This document shows positions 1 to 8,071 of a stretch of DNA of 64,000 nt, piece by piece. The notes under the pieces are model-generated. The model was not told the origin of the DNA. It saw nothing but the letters and a program-made list of their open reading frames with translations, and searched no databases. The stretch covers positions 78,310 through 142,309 of the forward strand of contig NZ_BMPE01000008.1 in assembly GCF_014647435.1 (NCBI RefSeq), written 5' to 3'. Made by a program: the position numbers and the translations under genes. The stretch is from Deinococcus radiotolerans (GTDB lineage Bacteria; Deinococcota; Deinococci; Deinococcales; Deinococcaceae). Numbering within the stretch: position 1 is the first letter of the stretch; every line of letters starts with the position of its first letter.

Positions 1-357
1 CGGGCCGAGGTGATCGTGCGCGCCACGCTGGGCACTCCCGCCGAGGTGAAAGACGGCGAGGTGACGTACCTGGCGTACCCGCTGACGGTCACCGAGACCA
101 TCGCCGGCGATCCCACGCGCCTGCCGCAGCAGGAGGGCACGCCCGCCCTGTTCGTCCTGAAAGGCGTGGACGGTCTGCCTGAGCTGCGCGCGGGGCTGGA
201 GGTCGTGGCGCTGCTGTACGCCGCGCGGCTGGACAGCCCGGTCGTGGGCTTCAATCAGGGCCTGTACGCCGTGACGGGCGGTAAGGTGAGCGCCGGGACC
301 ATCACGGACCCCGCGAAATTGCGTGAGGCGCTGCTGAGCGCCCGGGGAGGGAAATGA
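1..357 (+). CDS. Hypothetical protein, 5'-truncated by the window edge
   Basis: The reading frame is open from base 1, so the true start lies outside the window; a GTG at 10 is only the first possible start inside it. The visible part (about 118 residues) reads as a mixed alpha/beta domain with no motif I recognise, and no signal peptide can be judged. Its TGA overlaps the ATG of the next gene by four bases (ATGA), so the two are translationally coupled and probably one operon. The neighbour is a secreted dockerin-type protein, so an envelope role is possible, but this is inference only. Confidence 0.6.
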   Translation, partial: RAEVIVRATLGTPAEVKDGEVTYLAYPLTVTETIAGDPTRLPQQEGTPALFVLKGVDGLPELRAGLEVVALLYAARLDSPVVGFNQGLYAVTGGKVSAGTITDPAKLREALLSARGGK

Positions 358-878
358 TGCGCGGCCGGTTCCTGACACTTCTGCTGCTGAGCGGCGCCCT
401 GAGCGGCGCGGGCGCGGTCACCGTGAAGCTCCGCCCGCAGGGCGAGGAGCTGACCAGGGCCGTGCAGGCCGCCCTGGCGGCGCTGTCCACGCCGGACTTC
501 CCGGTCACGCTGGACAGCAGCAGCGGCCCCACGCTGACATTGGGGGGCTCTGCGCCCTTCAGCCCGGACGTGGCGGCCCGCAGTTTCGGCAGTGGCGCGG
601 ACCGCCGCATCGAGTTCAACCCGCGCGGCCCGCTGAACCTGCAAGACGCCATCCGCGCCGAGCTGACCCAGGAGTGGAAACTGACGGACTGGACGACCGC
701 CAGCGCCCGCGCCCGCCTGAGCGGCGCGGACCTGAACGGCGACGGGAAGATCGACCTGACCGACCTGGCCCTGCTGATGAACAACTACGGCAAGGCCACC
801 AGCCTCGGCGACCTGGACGGCAGCGGCAAGGTGGACGACGCCGACCTGAAACTGTTCAGCGCGCAGTACAAGCTGTGA
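354..878 (+). CDS. Secreted protein with C-terminal dockerin type I-like repeats
   Basis: 174 residues. The N-terminus (MMRGRFLTLLLLSGALSGAGA) is a typical signal peptide, so the protein is exported. The middle (about 25-120) is not a family I recognise. The last 50 residues hold two calcium-loop segments, DLNGDGKIDLTDLALLMNNY and DLDGSGKVDDADLKLFSAQY, which match the F-hand calcium repeats of dockerin type I domains: D-x-N/D-x-D/S-G spacing followed by a helix. Two such repeats make a complete dockerin. In cellulosomes dockerins bind cohesins; outside them the domain is found in many secreted bacterial proteins with other roles. It starts by ATGA overlap with the upstream gene; ATG at 357 is an alternative. 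Confidence 0.75.
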   Translation: MMRGRFLTLLLLSGALSGAGAVTVKLRPQGEELTRAVQAALAALSTPDFPVTLDSSSGPTLTLGGSAPFSPDVAARSFGSGADRRIEFNPRGPLNLQDAIRAELTQEWKLTDWTTASARARLSGADLNGDGKIDLTDLALLMNNYGKATSLGDLDGSGKVDDADLKLFSAQYKL

Positions 879-1040
879 CTCCGATGGGCTGGTGGGCACC
901 ACCAGTCCAATCCGAGCGGACTCGGAGAGCTGCGCAGCAGAGCGAGTGGGAACCGTGCGGGTTCCGGGCGTGGAGCTGACGACCCGGCGCCCATCCGGAT
1001 CATCAGCGGAACAGACGGAACCCGCCAGTGCAAGTCCACA

Positions 1041-1068
1041 CCCCGCCCCACAGACAGGTGGGGCGGGG
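1041..1068. terminator. Perfect 11-bp stem hairpin after the dockerin gene
   Basis: CCCCGCCCCAC (1041-1051), a six-base loop, and GTGGGGCGGGG (1058-1068) form a perfect stem. There is no T run, so it is a terminator-like hairpin at best. It lies just before the -10 box of the S4-domain gene, so it could also affect that promoter. Confidence 0.5.
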
Positions 1069-1087
1069 CGCTGCTACGCTGCGCGGC

Positions 1088-1303
1088 ATGACTGGCGAAC
1101 AAGGCTACCCCGAGCAGGACACGATTGACCTTCAGGACTTCCTGAAGATGCGCGGCATGGTGGAAACCGGTGGCGAGGCGAAGTTCCGCGTGCAGGGCGG
1201 CGAGGTGCGCCTGAACGGTGAGATCGAGACGCGCCGCCGCAAGAAACTGCGCCGCGGCGACATCGTGGAGTACGCCGGGGAGCGCGTGCGGGTGGACTTC
1301 TAA
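1088..1303 (+). CDS. Small S4-domain RNA-binding protein (YbcJ/YaaA type)
   Basis: 71 residues. Nearly the whole protein is one S4 RNA-binding domain: the motif I-D-L-x-x-F-L-K near residue 13, then G-E-A-K-F-x-V-x-x-G-x-V-x-L-N-G-E, R-R-R-K-K-L and a closing G-D-I-V-E-Y. This is the layout of the short stand-alone S4 proteins YbcJ and YaaA, thought to bind structured RNA. The ATG at 1088 is chosen because a TACGCT box lies 7 bases before it (1075-1080), typical of leaderless Deinococcus transcripts. The DUF1684 gene starts one base after its stop, so the two form an operon. Confidence 0.85.
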   Translation: MTGEQGYPEQDTIDLQDFLKMRGMVETGGEAKFRVQGGEVRLNGEIETRRRKKLRRGDIVEYAGERVRVDF

Positions 1304-1304
1304 C

Positions 1305-1847
1305 GTGACCGCCTCTGCGTACGAGGCGGCGGTGCTGGACTTCCGCCGCCGCAAGGACGAGCACTTCGCGGCGGGGCGCGGGCCGGTCGAACCGGCCGCG
1401 TTCCGGGGGCTGGCGTACTACCCGCCGGACGAGACGTGGGCGTTCACGGTGCCCCTGACGCCCCTGCCGCAGGACGCCGGGGCGGAGTGGACGCTGGAGA
1501 CGAACACGGGCGAGACGCGCACCATGGCCCGCGTGGGCGAGATCCTGCTGCCCCTGCCGGACGGCGAGCGGACCCTGACGGTGTTCGCGCCGCTGGGTGA
1601 GGAGCGTCCGGAGCGGGTGTTCATTCCGTTCCGGGACGCCACCAGCGGCCCGGAGACGTACGGCGCGGGCCGCTACCTGGACGCGCCGCTGGACCGGCAG
1701 CTAGGTGGGGACGGAGCGCTGGTCCGTGTGGATTTCAACCTGGCGTACCACCCGTACTGCGCGTACGGGGACGGCTGGACGTGTCCACTGCCGCCCCGTG
1801 AGAACTGGCTGCCGGACGCGGTGACCGCAGGGGAGCGCCTGAGCTGA
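1305..1847 (+). CDS. DUF1684 family protein
   Basis: 180 residues starting at a GTG placed one base after the stop of the S4-domain gene. The C-terminal signature F-N-x-x-Y-H-P-Y-C-A-Y-x-x-x-W-x-C-P-L-P-P-x-E-N-W-L is the hallmark of DUF1684, a family of unknown biochemical function found in actinobacteria, Deinococcus and others. The central part carries the family's G-E-R-x-L-T-V-F and F-I-P-F-R-D-A-T-S-G-x-E-T-Y-x-A-G-R-Y segments, so it is full length. No signal peptide or membrane segment is seen, so it should be cytoplasmic. It is coupled to an RNA-binding protein, which does not by itself indicate a function. Confidence 0.8.
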   Translation: MTASAYEAAVLDFRRRKDEHFAAGRGPVEPAAFRGLAYYPPDETWAFTVPLTPLPQDAGAEWTLETNTGETRTMARVGEILLPLPDGERTLTVFAPLGEERPERVFIPFRDATSGPETYGAGRYLDAPLDRQLGGDGALVRVDFNLAYHPYCAYGDGWTCPLPPRENWLPDAVTAGERLS

Positions 1848-1913
1848 TCCGCCGCGGGTGATCAAGGGGGCCGGGATGATCCGGCCTCTGTGCTGCGGGG
1901 TTCGCTGTCTGGT

Positions 1914-2558
1914 TCAGCGGGCGACAACGGCGACGTACACCTGCGCCGCGCCCGCCTGAAGCAGGGCGTCCTGACAGGCCAGGGCGGTGAAACCGGTAGT
2001 CAGCACGTCATCGACGAGCAGCACCGCCCCGGTGGGCAGGAAGCCCTCGTGGGCGCGGAAGGCGCCGCGAAGGTCCTCGCGCTGCGCGCCGTGCCGCCGG
2101 GCCTGCTGCGCCGTGGCGCGGGTGCGGGTCAGGGCGGGCACGCACGGGACGGCCAGGGCGCCCGCCAGCGCGCGGCCCAGCAGTTCCGCCTGATTGAAGC
2201 CGCGCTGGCGCTGCCGGGCCGGGTGCAGCGGCACGGGGACGACGGCCTGCACGTCCCACTCGGCGGGCACGCCGGACGCGAGCGCCCCGCCCAGCAGCGC
2301 GGCCAGGTCGCGGGCCTGAGCGAACTTCAGTTCCCGCACGGCCCGGCGCCGCACGCCGCTGTACGGGCCGAGGGTCACGAGGTGCGGTTCAGGGCGTGGG
2401 CGCAGCGGGCTGTGCGCCTGCACCTGGGGGCGCAGGGCCGCGTGGCACGCCGGGCACAGGCCCGGCTGCGGGCCCAGTTGCGCGCTGCAGCCAGGGCAGG
2501 CGCGGGGCAGCAGGGTGCGCAGCGCAGCCAGCAGGGCTGGACCGATCAGGGCCGTCAT
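1914..2558 (-). CDS. comF: ComF family phosphoribosyltransferase-like protein
   Basis: 214 residues. The N-terminus has a four-cysteine zinc ribbon (CPGC then CPAC, residues about 20-40) followed by a phosphoribosyltransferase fold with the PRPP-binding motif VLLVDDVLTTGFT near residue 180. This zinc ribbon plus PRTase layout is that of ComF/GntX. ComF proteins take part in natural transformation, probably acting on incoming single-stranded DNA with the helicase and DprA machinery; Deinococcus is naturally competent. It is a single-gene unit running against the DUF1684 gene, with 66 bases between the two stops. Confidence 0.88.
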   Translation of the reverse strand: MTALIGPALLAALRTLLPRACPGCSAQLGPQPGLCPACHAALRPQVQAHSPLRPRPEPHLVTLGPYSGVRRRAVRELKFAQARDLAALLGGALASGVPAEWDVQAVVPVPLHPARQRQRGFNQAELLGRALAGALAVPCVPALTRTRATAQQARRHGAQREDLRGAFRAHEGFLPTGAVLLVDDVLTTGFTALACQDALLQAGAAQVYVAVVAR

Positions 2559-2606
2559 AAGGGCAGTGAAGCACGTCCGGTTGCGGCGCGGCGCCTCAGG
2601 TGACGT

Positions 2607-3125
2607 TCACGGCTCGTCCGGCGTCAACCCGTCCAGGAAGAGGGGTGGGCGGGTCGCCTCGATCCGCTGCCACGCGGCGTTCAGGCCGTCCGGGTCGAGC
2701 ATGGGGGCGGCCAGCGCGAAGCACGCGATGTGGTGCGCGCAGACCAGGGCCACGCCGCTGGGCCCCAGGCGGCTGCGTTCGCTGGGCGTGAGGAGACGGG
2801 CGAATGCGGCCGGGTCACCCAGCGCGGGGTGGCTGCCCTCACGGATCGCGGCGCGCAGGAACGCGGCGACCTCGGCGGGATTCAGCCAGAAGCCGAACAT
2901 CAGCTGGTCACTCAGGGCGTCCAGGCGGCGCATGCGGGGGCCGTCCAGCCCGACGCGCACCAGGGACCGCGCGAGGTCCTGGCGTTCCAGGCGCAGCGCG
3001 GCGTACTCCGCGAGGCGCAGTTGCTCGCCGGGCGGCGTGACGCGGCCGCCCACAGCGCGGCGCAGGCGGTAGGCGAGCACGTACTCCTGGTATTCGCGCA
3101 GCAGGTCGGTGACGGGAGCGGACAC
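2607..3125 (-). CDS. Conserved hypothetical protein
   Basis: 172 residues when started at the GTG at 3125. That start is chosen because a TACACT box lies exactly 7 bases upstream (3133-3138), the leaderless spacing seen repeatedly in this window; a longer form from 3158 would put the -10 box inside the gene. The protein is mostly helical, acidic and soluble, with no signal peptide. Segments such as L-R-E-Y-Q-E-Y-V-L-A-Y-R-L-R-R and F-G-F-W-L-N-P-A-E-V-A-A-F are not a family I can name. It ends 48 bases before the start of comF and could be cotranscribed with it. Confidence 0.6.
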   Translation of the reverse strand: MSAPVTDLLREYQEYVLAYRLRRAVGGRVTPPGEQLRLAEYAALRLERQDLARSLVRVGLDGPRMRRLDALSDQLMFGFWLNPAEVAAFLRAAIREGSHPALGDPAAFARLLTPSERSRLGPSGVALVCAHHIACFALAAPMLDPDGLNAAWQRIEATRPPLFLDGLTPDEP

Positions 3126-3313
3126 GCCGGTCAGTGTAGGCGAGCGCCCATACACCACACGGTTCTTTCACACCCGTTTGATCGGGGGCGGGCATGCTGC
3201 GCCCATAGGACAGTCATGCTGGACAACGGCCCGGCCCGCCGCGATGTGGGGACAAAGGCCACCGCTTCTTCCGCTACGCTGCTGGCATCCAAGTCAGTTT
3301 CAAGGAGAACCCC

Positions 3314-3592
3314 ATGCACCTGCTGAGGCGCAATCACGAATTCGAATACCGTTCCCTGTCGGGTGCTGACCGGCCCGGCCTGGCGGACCTGTACAGCGAC
3401 GCGGCGGCCACACGCGCCGTGCTGGTGCTGCGGAATGTGCCGTCGGGTGAGGCCGCGCGGGCCCTGTCGGCCCTGAATCACTCGTGGCTGCCGTACCTGC
3501 TGCGCGCCGAGACCACGCTGATGGTCCTGAACCTGCGTCCCCGCGTCAATGGCGGTAAGGCCAGGGCGGTGGTGCTGCCGCTCAGCGCGTAG
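3314..3592 (+). CDS. Small conserved hypothetical protein
   Basis: 92 residues, cytoplasmic by sequence, starting MHLLRRNHEFEYRSLSGADR. The ATG has a good ribosome site, AAGGAGA, seven bases upstream, and a TACGCT box about 35 bases before it, so this gene has an ordinary short leader. The protein looks like a single small alpha/beta domain (R-A-V-L-V-L-R-N-V-P ... T-T-L-M-V-L-N-L-R-P). I recognise no family. It is transcribed alone, with the divergent hypothetical gene on its left and a convergent membrane-protein gene on its right. Confidence 0.65.
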   Translation: MHLLRRNHEFEYRSLSGADRPGLADLYSDAAATRAVLVLRNVPSGEAARALSALNHSWLPYLLRAETTLMVLNLRPRVNGGKARAVVLPLSA

Positions 3593-3674
3593 CGCAGGCC
3601 CAGTACGCTGGCGCGGCCCTCCACTGTGGGGGCCGCGCCTCCTTGCACAGAGCCTCAGCGCTCAGCGCGAAACT

Positions 3675-4334
3675 TCAGGGTGCGCCGGGGGCCGTCTGCA
3701 CGGCCTTCAGGGCCAGCAGCGTGGCGGTCACGTCCAGCAGGGCGTGCAGGCCGTACACGGTCAGGCTGACCGCGTCAGGCGCGCCGCTCAGGCCCGCGAC
3801 GGGCACGACGTTCACGACACCCAGCGCGAGGCTCAGCGGGGCGGTCACGTTCAGCCAGGACAGCAGCCGGGCGCGGGCGTGCGGGTCTTCCGGGTGGGGT
3901 GCAGCGCGCACGAGGCTGCCGTACCCGGCGTTCTTCGCCAGGATGAAGCCCAGTTCGATGCTGGCAATCGCGGCCAGGGCCACCGGGTTCGCATTCAGCT
4001 GGCCGGATAGGTACGCCAGGGCACTCAGGGCCCACAGCGCCAGCCGCAGCGAGGTCAGCCAGGGGAACAGGGCGCGCAGGGAGCGGCGCACGCCGTCCTC
4101 TTCAGGCGTGGGCGCCGCCCGGGTATAGCGGGCGAGCAGTTGCGTCCACCAGACGAGCACCACGGCGGCCAGCAGGGCCCGCAGGGTCGCCAGCCACGCG
4201 AACTGATCGGTCAGGCCCGCGCGCCACAGGCTGTACGCGCCCAGGCCCAGGGTCGCGGCGGCCAGCGCCCACAGGGCCGCGAGCGCCGCGGTCCTCCAGC
4301 GGTCCGGTGGTCCAGCGGGCCCGCGTGGGGTCAT
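3675..4334 (-). CDS. Hypothetical integral membrane protein downstream of gatB
   Basis: 219 residues with about five or six hydrophobic segments (near 17-37, 48-66, 92-112, 118-133, 165-180 and 192-208). The start ATG overlaps the gatB stop codon by four bases (ATGA), so it is translated from the gatB message. I do not recognise the family. Linkage to gatB need not mean a shared function. Confidence 0.65.
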   Translation of the reverse strand: MTPRGPAGPPDRWRTAALAALWALAAATLGLGAYSLWRAGLTDQFAWLATLRALLAAVVLVWWTQLLARYTRAAPTPEEDGVRRSLRALFPWLTSLRLALWALSALAYLSGQLNANPVALAAIASIELGFILAKNAGYGSLVRAAPHPEDPHARARLLSWLNVTAPLSLALGVVNVVPVAGLSGAPDAVSLTVYGLHALLDVTATLLALKAVQTAPGAP

Positions 4335-5794
4335 GACAGGCCCAGTTTCGCGGTCAGGCGCTCGCGCACCACCTCCGGCTTGGCCTGCCCGCCCATGGCC
4401 TTCATGACCGGTCCGAACAGCGCGTTCATGGCCTTCGCGTTCCCGCCGCGCACCTTCTCCACGGTGGCGGGGTCGGCGGCCATCGCGGCGTCGATGGCAG
4501 CGTCGATGGCGGCCGTGTCAGTCACGACGCTCAGGCCGCGCTCCTGCACCAGGGCGGCGGGGTCCTGCCCAGCCAGGACGTCGGGCAGCAGGTCCTTGGC
4601 AATCTTGCCGCTGATGGTGCCCGCGTCGATCAGGCCCACCAGCGCGGCGAGGTGCGCGGGTCGCAGGGCGCTGCCGTCCAGCGTCTCCTCGCGCGCGGCG
4701 AGCAGGCCGGACACGTCGCCCAGCAGCCAGTTCGCGAGTTTCTGCGCGTCGAGCTTCTGGGCGTCCGGCTGCGCACCGGCCTGGGGTTGCGCGGTCAGGG
4801 CCTCGTCGAAAAAGTGCGACAGGGGCACGCTCAGACTCAGGGTCTGCGCGTCCGCCGCGCGCACGCCCGCCGCGAGGTACCGCTCCAGCTTCTGCGCGGG
4901 CAGCTCGGGCATCCGCTCACGGACGCGGGCGATCCACTCGGGCGTGATGTCCAGCGGCGGCAGGTCCGGCTCGGGGAAGTAGCGGTAGTCGGCCTCGCCC
5001 TCCTTGGTGCGCATCAGGAACGTCTTCTGCCCGCCCTCGTCCCAGCCGAGGGTGTCCTGCGTGATGCGCCCCCCGGCGTCCAGGATGCGCGCCTGCCGGG
5101 CAGACTCGAACTCGATGGCGCGCGCCACCGAGCGGAACGAGTTGAGGTTCTTCACCTCGCACTTCGTGCCCCACGGCTCGCCTGGTTTGTGCAGGCTGAG
5201 GTTCACGTCGCAGCGCATCTTGCCTTCCTCGGGCGTGGCGTCACTGACGCCCAGCGCCTGCGCGATGGCCTGCACGCTCTCCAGGAACGCGCGGGCCTGC
5301 TCGGCGCTCACGATGTCGGCCTCGGTGACCATCTCCAGCAGGCTGGACCCGGCGCGGTTCAGGTCCAGCATCGAGTACGGCGCGTACGTGGGGTGCGTGA
5401 GTTTCCCCGCGTCGTCCTCCAGGTGCGCGCGCTTGATGCGGATGCGGTGCGTGCTGCCGTCCTCCAGCGTCACGTCCAGGAACCCGTCGCGCGCGATGGG
5501 CCGGTCGTACTGGGACAGCTGGAAGTTCTTCGGGGCGTCCGGGTAGAAGTAGTTCTTCCGGTGGAACTGCGTGAAGCCCGAGACGTCGCAGTTCAGGCCC
5601 AGGCCGAACATCATGGCGAGTTCCACCGCCTCGCGGTTCAGGGTCGGCAGGGTGCCGGGCAGGCCCAGCGTGAACGGGTCCGTGAACGAATTCGGCTGCG
5701 CGCCGTGATACTCCTGCGGGCACGCGCTGAAGATCTTCGATTTCGTCTTCAGTTGCAGGTGAACTTCCAGACCAATGACCGCCTGATACGCCAT
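4331..5794 (-). CDS. gatB: Asp-tRNA(Asn)/Glu-tRNA(Gln) amidotransferase subunit B
   Basis: 487 residues, the usual GatB length. It starts [15 protein letters not shown] and carries the GatB signatures [16 protein letters not shown] and D-Y-R-Y-F-P-E-P-D, with the C-terminal YqeY-like tail domain from about residue 340. GatB is the kinase and tRNA-binding subunit of GatCAB, which converts Asp-tRNA(Asn) or Glu-tRNA(Gln) to the amidated form; in Deinococcus the pathway is known as the route to asparagine. gatA and gatC are not in this window. A TATCCT box lies 7 bases before the ATG, so the message is probably leaderless. Confidence 0.96.
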   Translation of the reverse strand: MAYQAVIGLEVHLQLKTKSKIFSACPQEYHGAQPNSFTDPFTLGLPGTLPTLNREAVELAMMFGLGLNCDVSGFTQFHRKNYFYPDAPKNFQLSQYDRPIARDGFLDVTLEDGSTHRIRIKRAHLEDDAGKLTHPTYAPYSMLDLNRAGSSLLEMVTEADIVSAEQARAFLESVQAIAQALGVSDATPEEGKMRCDVNLSLHKPGEPWGTKCEVKNLNSFRSVARAIEFESARQARILDAGGRITQDTLGWDEGGQKTFLMRTKEGEADYRYFPEPDLPPLDITPEWIARVRERMPELPAQKLERYLAAGVRAADAQTLSLSVPLSHFFDEALTAQPQAGAQPDAQKLDAQKLANWLLGDVSGLLAAREETLDGSALRPAHLAALVGLIDAGTISGKIAKDLLPDVLAGQDPAALVQERGLSVVTDTAAIDAAIDAAMAADPATVEKVRGGNAKAMNALFGPVMKAMGGQAKPEVVRERLTAKLGLS

Positions 5795-5867
5795 GACGCG
5801 CAGGATACCGCTGCGGGGCGGGAAACCCGGCGTTCAGGACTAGGAAGGCGCCCCCTTACAGGGCCCC

Positions 5868-6656
5868 TCAGCGCCCGGTGGCGCACGCCCCCGTGAGTTC
5901 CGGGCGGTACTCGAAGTGCATGGTGTCGAGGTGGTACCAGCGCCCACCCCAGATCCACCCGCGCCGCTCGAAGGTGTGCACCAGTCCCGCCGGGAACTGG
6001 TTGCGCCAGGGAATGCCGCGCTGCCCCTCGCGGAAGCCGCTCCACTGCCAGTACGCGGCGCGGGCGGTGTTCAGGTCGATGGCCGCGCCGAACGAGTGAA
6101 CGCTGCGCCGGGGCGTGCCCGCCACCGCGCGCCACAGGAACGTGCCCGCGCTGGGCGTGAGGAAGGGACGCCATTCGGGGTGCGCCGCAAGGTCTTGCGC
6201 GACGGCCCGCAGCGAGTCGGCCGCCCCGTTCACGCGCGTGACCTGCAGGGGCTGCCCGAACCAGTTGACGGTGACCAGCCCGGCGCGTACGGCGGCCTCA
6301 GACGCGCCGTACATCTTCCGGAAGAGGGGCTCGAAGCGGGCGCGGCCCGGGTCGCTCAGGTACGCGGGCGCCGTCAGGGGCGCGCAGGCGGGGTACGCGG
6401 CGTCCAGCTGGTCGAGCAGACCCGGGGCGTTCAGCCGCGCCGCGTACGTCTGAGCGGCGCTGCGGGTCAGGGGTGTGCGCGTCCCTTCCCGCCACACCAG
6501 CGCGCCGCCCTCCACGCCGCGCAGGAACGCCGGGTACGCCGCCACCAGCCGCTGCGCCGCGGCCGACTCGGTGGGCGTCAGGGCGGCCGCGGATGTCCAC
6601 CCCAGCGCGGTCAGTCCGGCCCCCAGCATCCAGGTCCACGCGGCACGTCTCTGCAT
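5868..6656 (-). CDS. Secreted M15 family D-alanyl-D-alanine carboxypeptidase-like peptidase
   Basis: 262 residues from the ATG at 6656, chosen because a TACGCT box (6663-6668) stands 6 bases upstream and a signal peptide (MQRRAAWTWMLGAGLTALG) then begins at residue 1. The C-terminal half has the zinc-peptidase signature of M15 peptidases: H-S-F-G-A-A-I-D-L-N supplies a His and an Asp ligand, and W-Y-H-L-D-T-M-H-F-E-Y-R-P-E supplies the last His. M15 enzymes cut D-Ala bonds in peptidoglycan or L-Ala-D-Glu bonds in phage endolysins; here export to the envelope is expected. It lies 74 bases downstream of the gatB start, on the same strand but with its own promoter. Confidence 0.85.
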   Translation of the reverse strand: MQRRAAWTWMLGAGLTALGWTSAAALTPTESAAAQRLVAAYPAFLRGVEGGALVWREGTRTPLTRSAAQTYAARLNAPGLLDQLDAAYPACAPLTAPAYLSDPGRARFEPLFRKMYGASEAAVRAGLVTVNWFGQPLQVTRVNGAADSLRAVAQDLAAHPEWRPFLTPSAGTFLWRAVAGTPRRSVHSFGAAIDLNTARAAYWQWSGFREGQRGIPWRNQFPAGLVHTFERRGWIWGGRWYHLDTMHFEYRPELTGACATGR

Positions 6657-6832
6657 GCGCCCAGCGTAACGCGGGATTAACGCCCGCCCGGGCACACTGA
6701 CCCTGTGCCTGAGCTGCGAGGGAGGGGGGCCGGAACCCGGGCCTGCCCGCCTCTCACGCCGCGCCGCGCACCGCCGACTTCCCCTCCGTCTTCCCCACTG
6801 AAAGTCGTCACGCCGTGACGCGAAGGTAGCCC

Positions 6833-7240
6833 ATGACGAACTATCCCCTTGCCAACTTCTCTGGTTCCTGCGGCGAATCCTCCACCCGAGGCCAACCCAA
6901 CTCCGTGACCTGTGACCGCGGCATGCAGCCCAACGAGGCCGCCGCCATTGACGGCAACACGGACCTGTCCACCTGCATGATCGCCAACGGCGGCGCCAAG
7001 GTGTACGGCATCACGCTGACCGGTTCGCCCGGCATCTACGACTACGTCGTGAACGTGGACGCCCAGGGGCCCAGCGGCTTCGGCAGCGGCAGCATGTACC
7101 TGGCGTTCACGGATCAGTCCGGGGACACGTACTACCTGTCCATCTACAGCAGCAGCCGTTCGGTGCACACCGTGCGGTACAACAGCCAGCAGCCGGCCAT
7201 CGTGAAGATGTGGTGGAGCGACTACAGCTTCGACGTGTAA
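6833..7240 (+). CDS. Hypothetical protein of unknown family, less GC-rich than its neighbours
   Basis: 135 residues, with an AAGGT ribosome site before the ATG. There is no signal peptide and no hydrophobic helix. The protein is rich in Ser, Gly, Tyr and Asn, and its second half alternates hydrophobic and polar residues (Y-Y-L-S-I-Y-S-S-S-R-S-V-H-T-V-R-Y), which suggests a beta-sandwich. Two cysteines near the N-terminus (C13, C27) and a third near 48 are unusual for this genome. The codons look somewhat less GC-rich than in the genes around it. It ends at a strong hairpin (7253-7286) and stands alone. I do not recognise the family. Confidence 0.55.
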   Translation: MTNYPLANFSGSCGESSTRGQPNSVTCDRGMQPNEAAAIDGNTDLSTCMIANGGAKVYGITLTGSPGIYDYVVNVDAQGPSGFGSGSMYLAFTDQSGDTYYLSIYSSSRSVHTVRYNSQQPAIVKMWWSDYSFDV

Positions 7241-7252
7241 TCCAGCCGGACT

Positions 7253-7286
7253 GAAGCGGGCCGCCCACATCCGGGCGGCCCGCTTC
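7253..7286. terminator. Bidirectional terminator hairpin
   Basis: GAAGCGGGCCGCCC (7253-7266), loop ACATCC, and GGGCGGCCCGCTTC (7273-7286) form a perfect 14-bp stem between two convergent genes. There is no T run, as usual for such hairpins in very GC-rich genomes. Confidence 0.75.
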
Positions 7287-7290
7287 CGCT

Positions 7291-7680
7291 TCACGTGCCC
7301 GGCCGGTCCGGCGGCAGGAAGTGGGTGCGGGCCGCCGGGCTGTTCAGCATGTCCGGCGGGTAGAAGGCGTGCAGGTACGCAGGGTTGAACAGGTGGGGGC
7401 AGCGGGCCTCGAAGGCGTCCCAGGTTTCCGTGGGTTCCCGGGGGGTGCGGTCCAGGTGGTCGAGGACCGCGAAGAACCACGCGGTGGTCTGCGTCTCGCT
7501 GTACTTGTCCTGGAGGCCCATGCGGCGGGCCAGGTCCAGCAGGCCGGCGCGGAATTCGGCCAGGGCGGCCAGGGCGGGCTGTTCCCGCAGCAGGTGCCAC
7601 GCCACGTGCAGGTGTGCGGCGTGACTGAAGCGACCGTACCGGGCGGTGGCCTGCGTGAGGGCGCGCTTGAAGGGGGTCAT
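7291..7680 (-). CDS. Conserved hypothetical protein
   Basis: 129 residues, helical and soluble. It has a histidine-rich N-terminal helix (H-A-A-H-L-H-V-A-W-H-L-L) and a K-Y-S-E-T-Q-T-T-A-W-F-F segment near residue 60; together these recall a small family in actinobacteria and Deinococcus in which H-x-x-H-L-x-V-A-W is followed by K-Y-H-E-T. No function is established that I know of. Its start lies only 13 bases from the -35 box of the divergent sdpRI promoter. Confidence 0.6.
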   Translation of the reverse strand: MTPFKRALTQATARYGRFSHAAHLHVAWHLLREQPALAALAEFRAGLLDLARRMGLQDKYSETQTTAWFFAVLDHLDRTPREPTETWDAFEARCPHLFNPAYLHAFYPPDMLNSPAARTHFLPPDRPGT

Positions 7681-7693
7681 GCCTGCATTGTGC

Positions 7694-7722
7694 TTGAGAT
7701 CATGGGAGCAGGCTGCTAGTAT
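7694..7722 (+). promoter_or_regulatory. Sigma-A type promoter of sdpR-sdpI
   Basis: TTGAGA (7694-7699), a 17-base spacer and TAGTAT (7717-7722) make a good housekeeping promoter, with an expected start near 7729, just at the left edge of the palindrome at 7731. Confidence 0.7.
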
Positions 7723-7730
7723 TTCGGTAG

Positions 7731-7746
7731 TTGCCTAATAAGGCAA
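7731..7746. promoter_or_regulatory. Likely SdpR autorepressor operator
   Basis: TTGCCTAATAAGGCAA is a perfect inverted repeat (6-bp arms, 4-base centre) lying right at the expected transcription start. SdpR-type ArsR proteins repress their own operon, so this is the natural binding site. This is inferred from position and symmetry. Confidence 0.65.
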
Positions 7747-7766
7747 TCAACGAATGAGGTGCTGGT

Positions 7767-7784
7767 ATGCGTGACCACTCATGA
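7767..7784 (+). CDS. Five-codon leader ORF (MRDHS) overlapping the sdpR start
   Basis: ATG CGT GAC CAC TCA TGA. A GAGGTG ribosome site sits six bases before its ATG, while sdpR itself has none. The TGA of this mini-ORF overlaps the sdpR ATG (ATGA at 7781-7784), so ribosomes finishing it could restart on sdpR. It is too short to be a protein gene in its own right; the role proposed is translational coupling. Confidence 0.4.
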   Translation: MRDHS

Positions 7785-8071
7785 ACGAGGTCTTCAAAGC
7801 ACTCTCCGACCCCACCCGGCGCGACATTCTCGCCGCCCTGCGCCAGGACGAACAGACCGCCGGGCAGCTCGCCGACCGCTTCCCCCTCAGCAAGAGCACC
7901 CTGAGCGGCCACTTCGCCGTGCTGAAAGCCGCCGACCTGATCGACAGCGAGAAACGCGGCACCACCATCATCTACCGCCTGAACACCACCGTCTTCCAGG
8001 ACGTCCTGAGCCACATGCTCAATCTGTTCGGCCCCACCAGCGCCCCCCCCACCCAGAAGGAGAACCCCTGA
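7781..8071 (+). CDS. sdpR: ArsR/SdpR-family autorepressor
   Basis: 96 residues, one winged-helix domain of the ArsR type: M-N-E-V-F-K-A-L-S-D-P-T-R-R-D-I-L is the classic N-terminal helix, with the recognition helix around S-K-S-T-L-S-G-H-F-A-V-L (about 38-49). There are no metal-binding cysteines, which fits the SdpR autorepressor subfamily rather than metal sensors. In Bacillus, SdpR represses the sdpRI operon and is released when the SdpI membrane protein senses the SdpC toxin. Here too the next gene is sdpI, overlapping by one base (TGATG). A palindrome near the promoter is the likely operator. Confidence 0.88.
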   Translation: MNEVFKALSDPTRRDILAALRQDEQTAGQLADRFPLSKSTLSGHFAVLKAADLIDSEKRGTTIIYRLNTTVFQDVLSHMLNLFGPTSAPPTQKENP

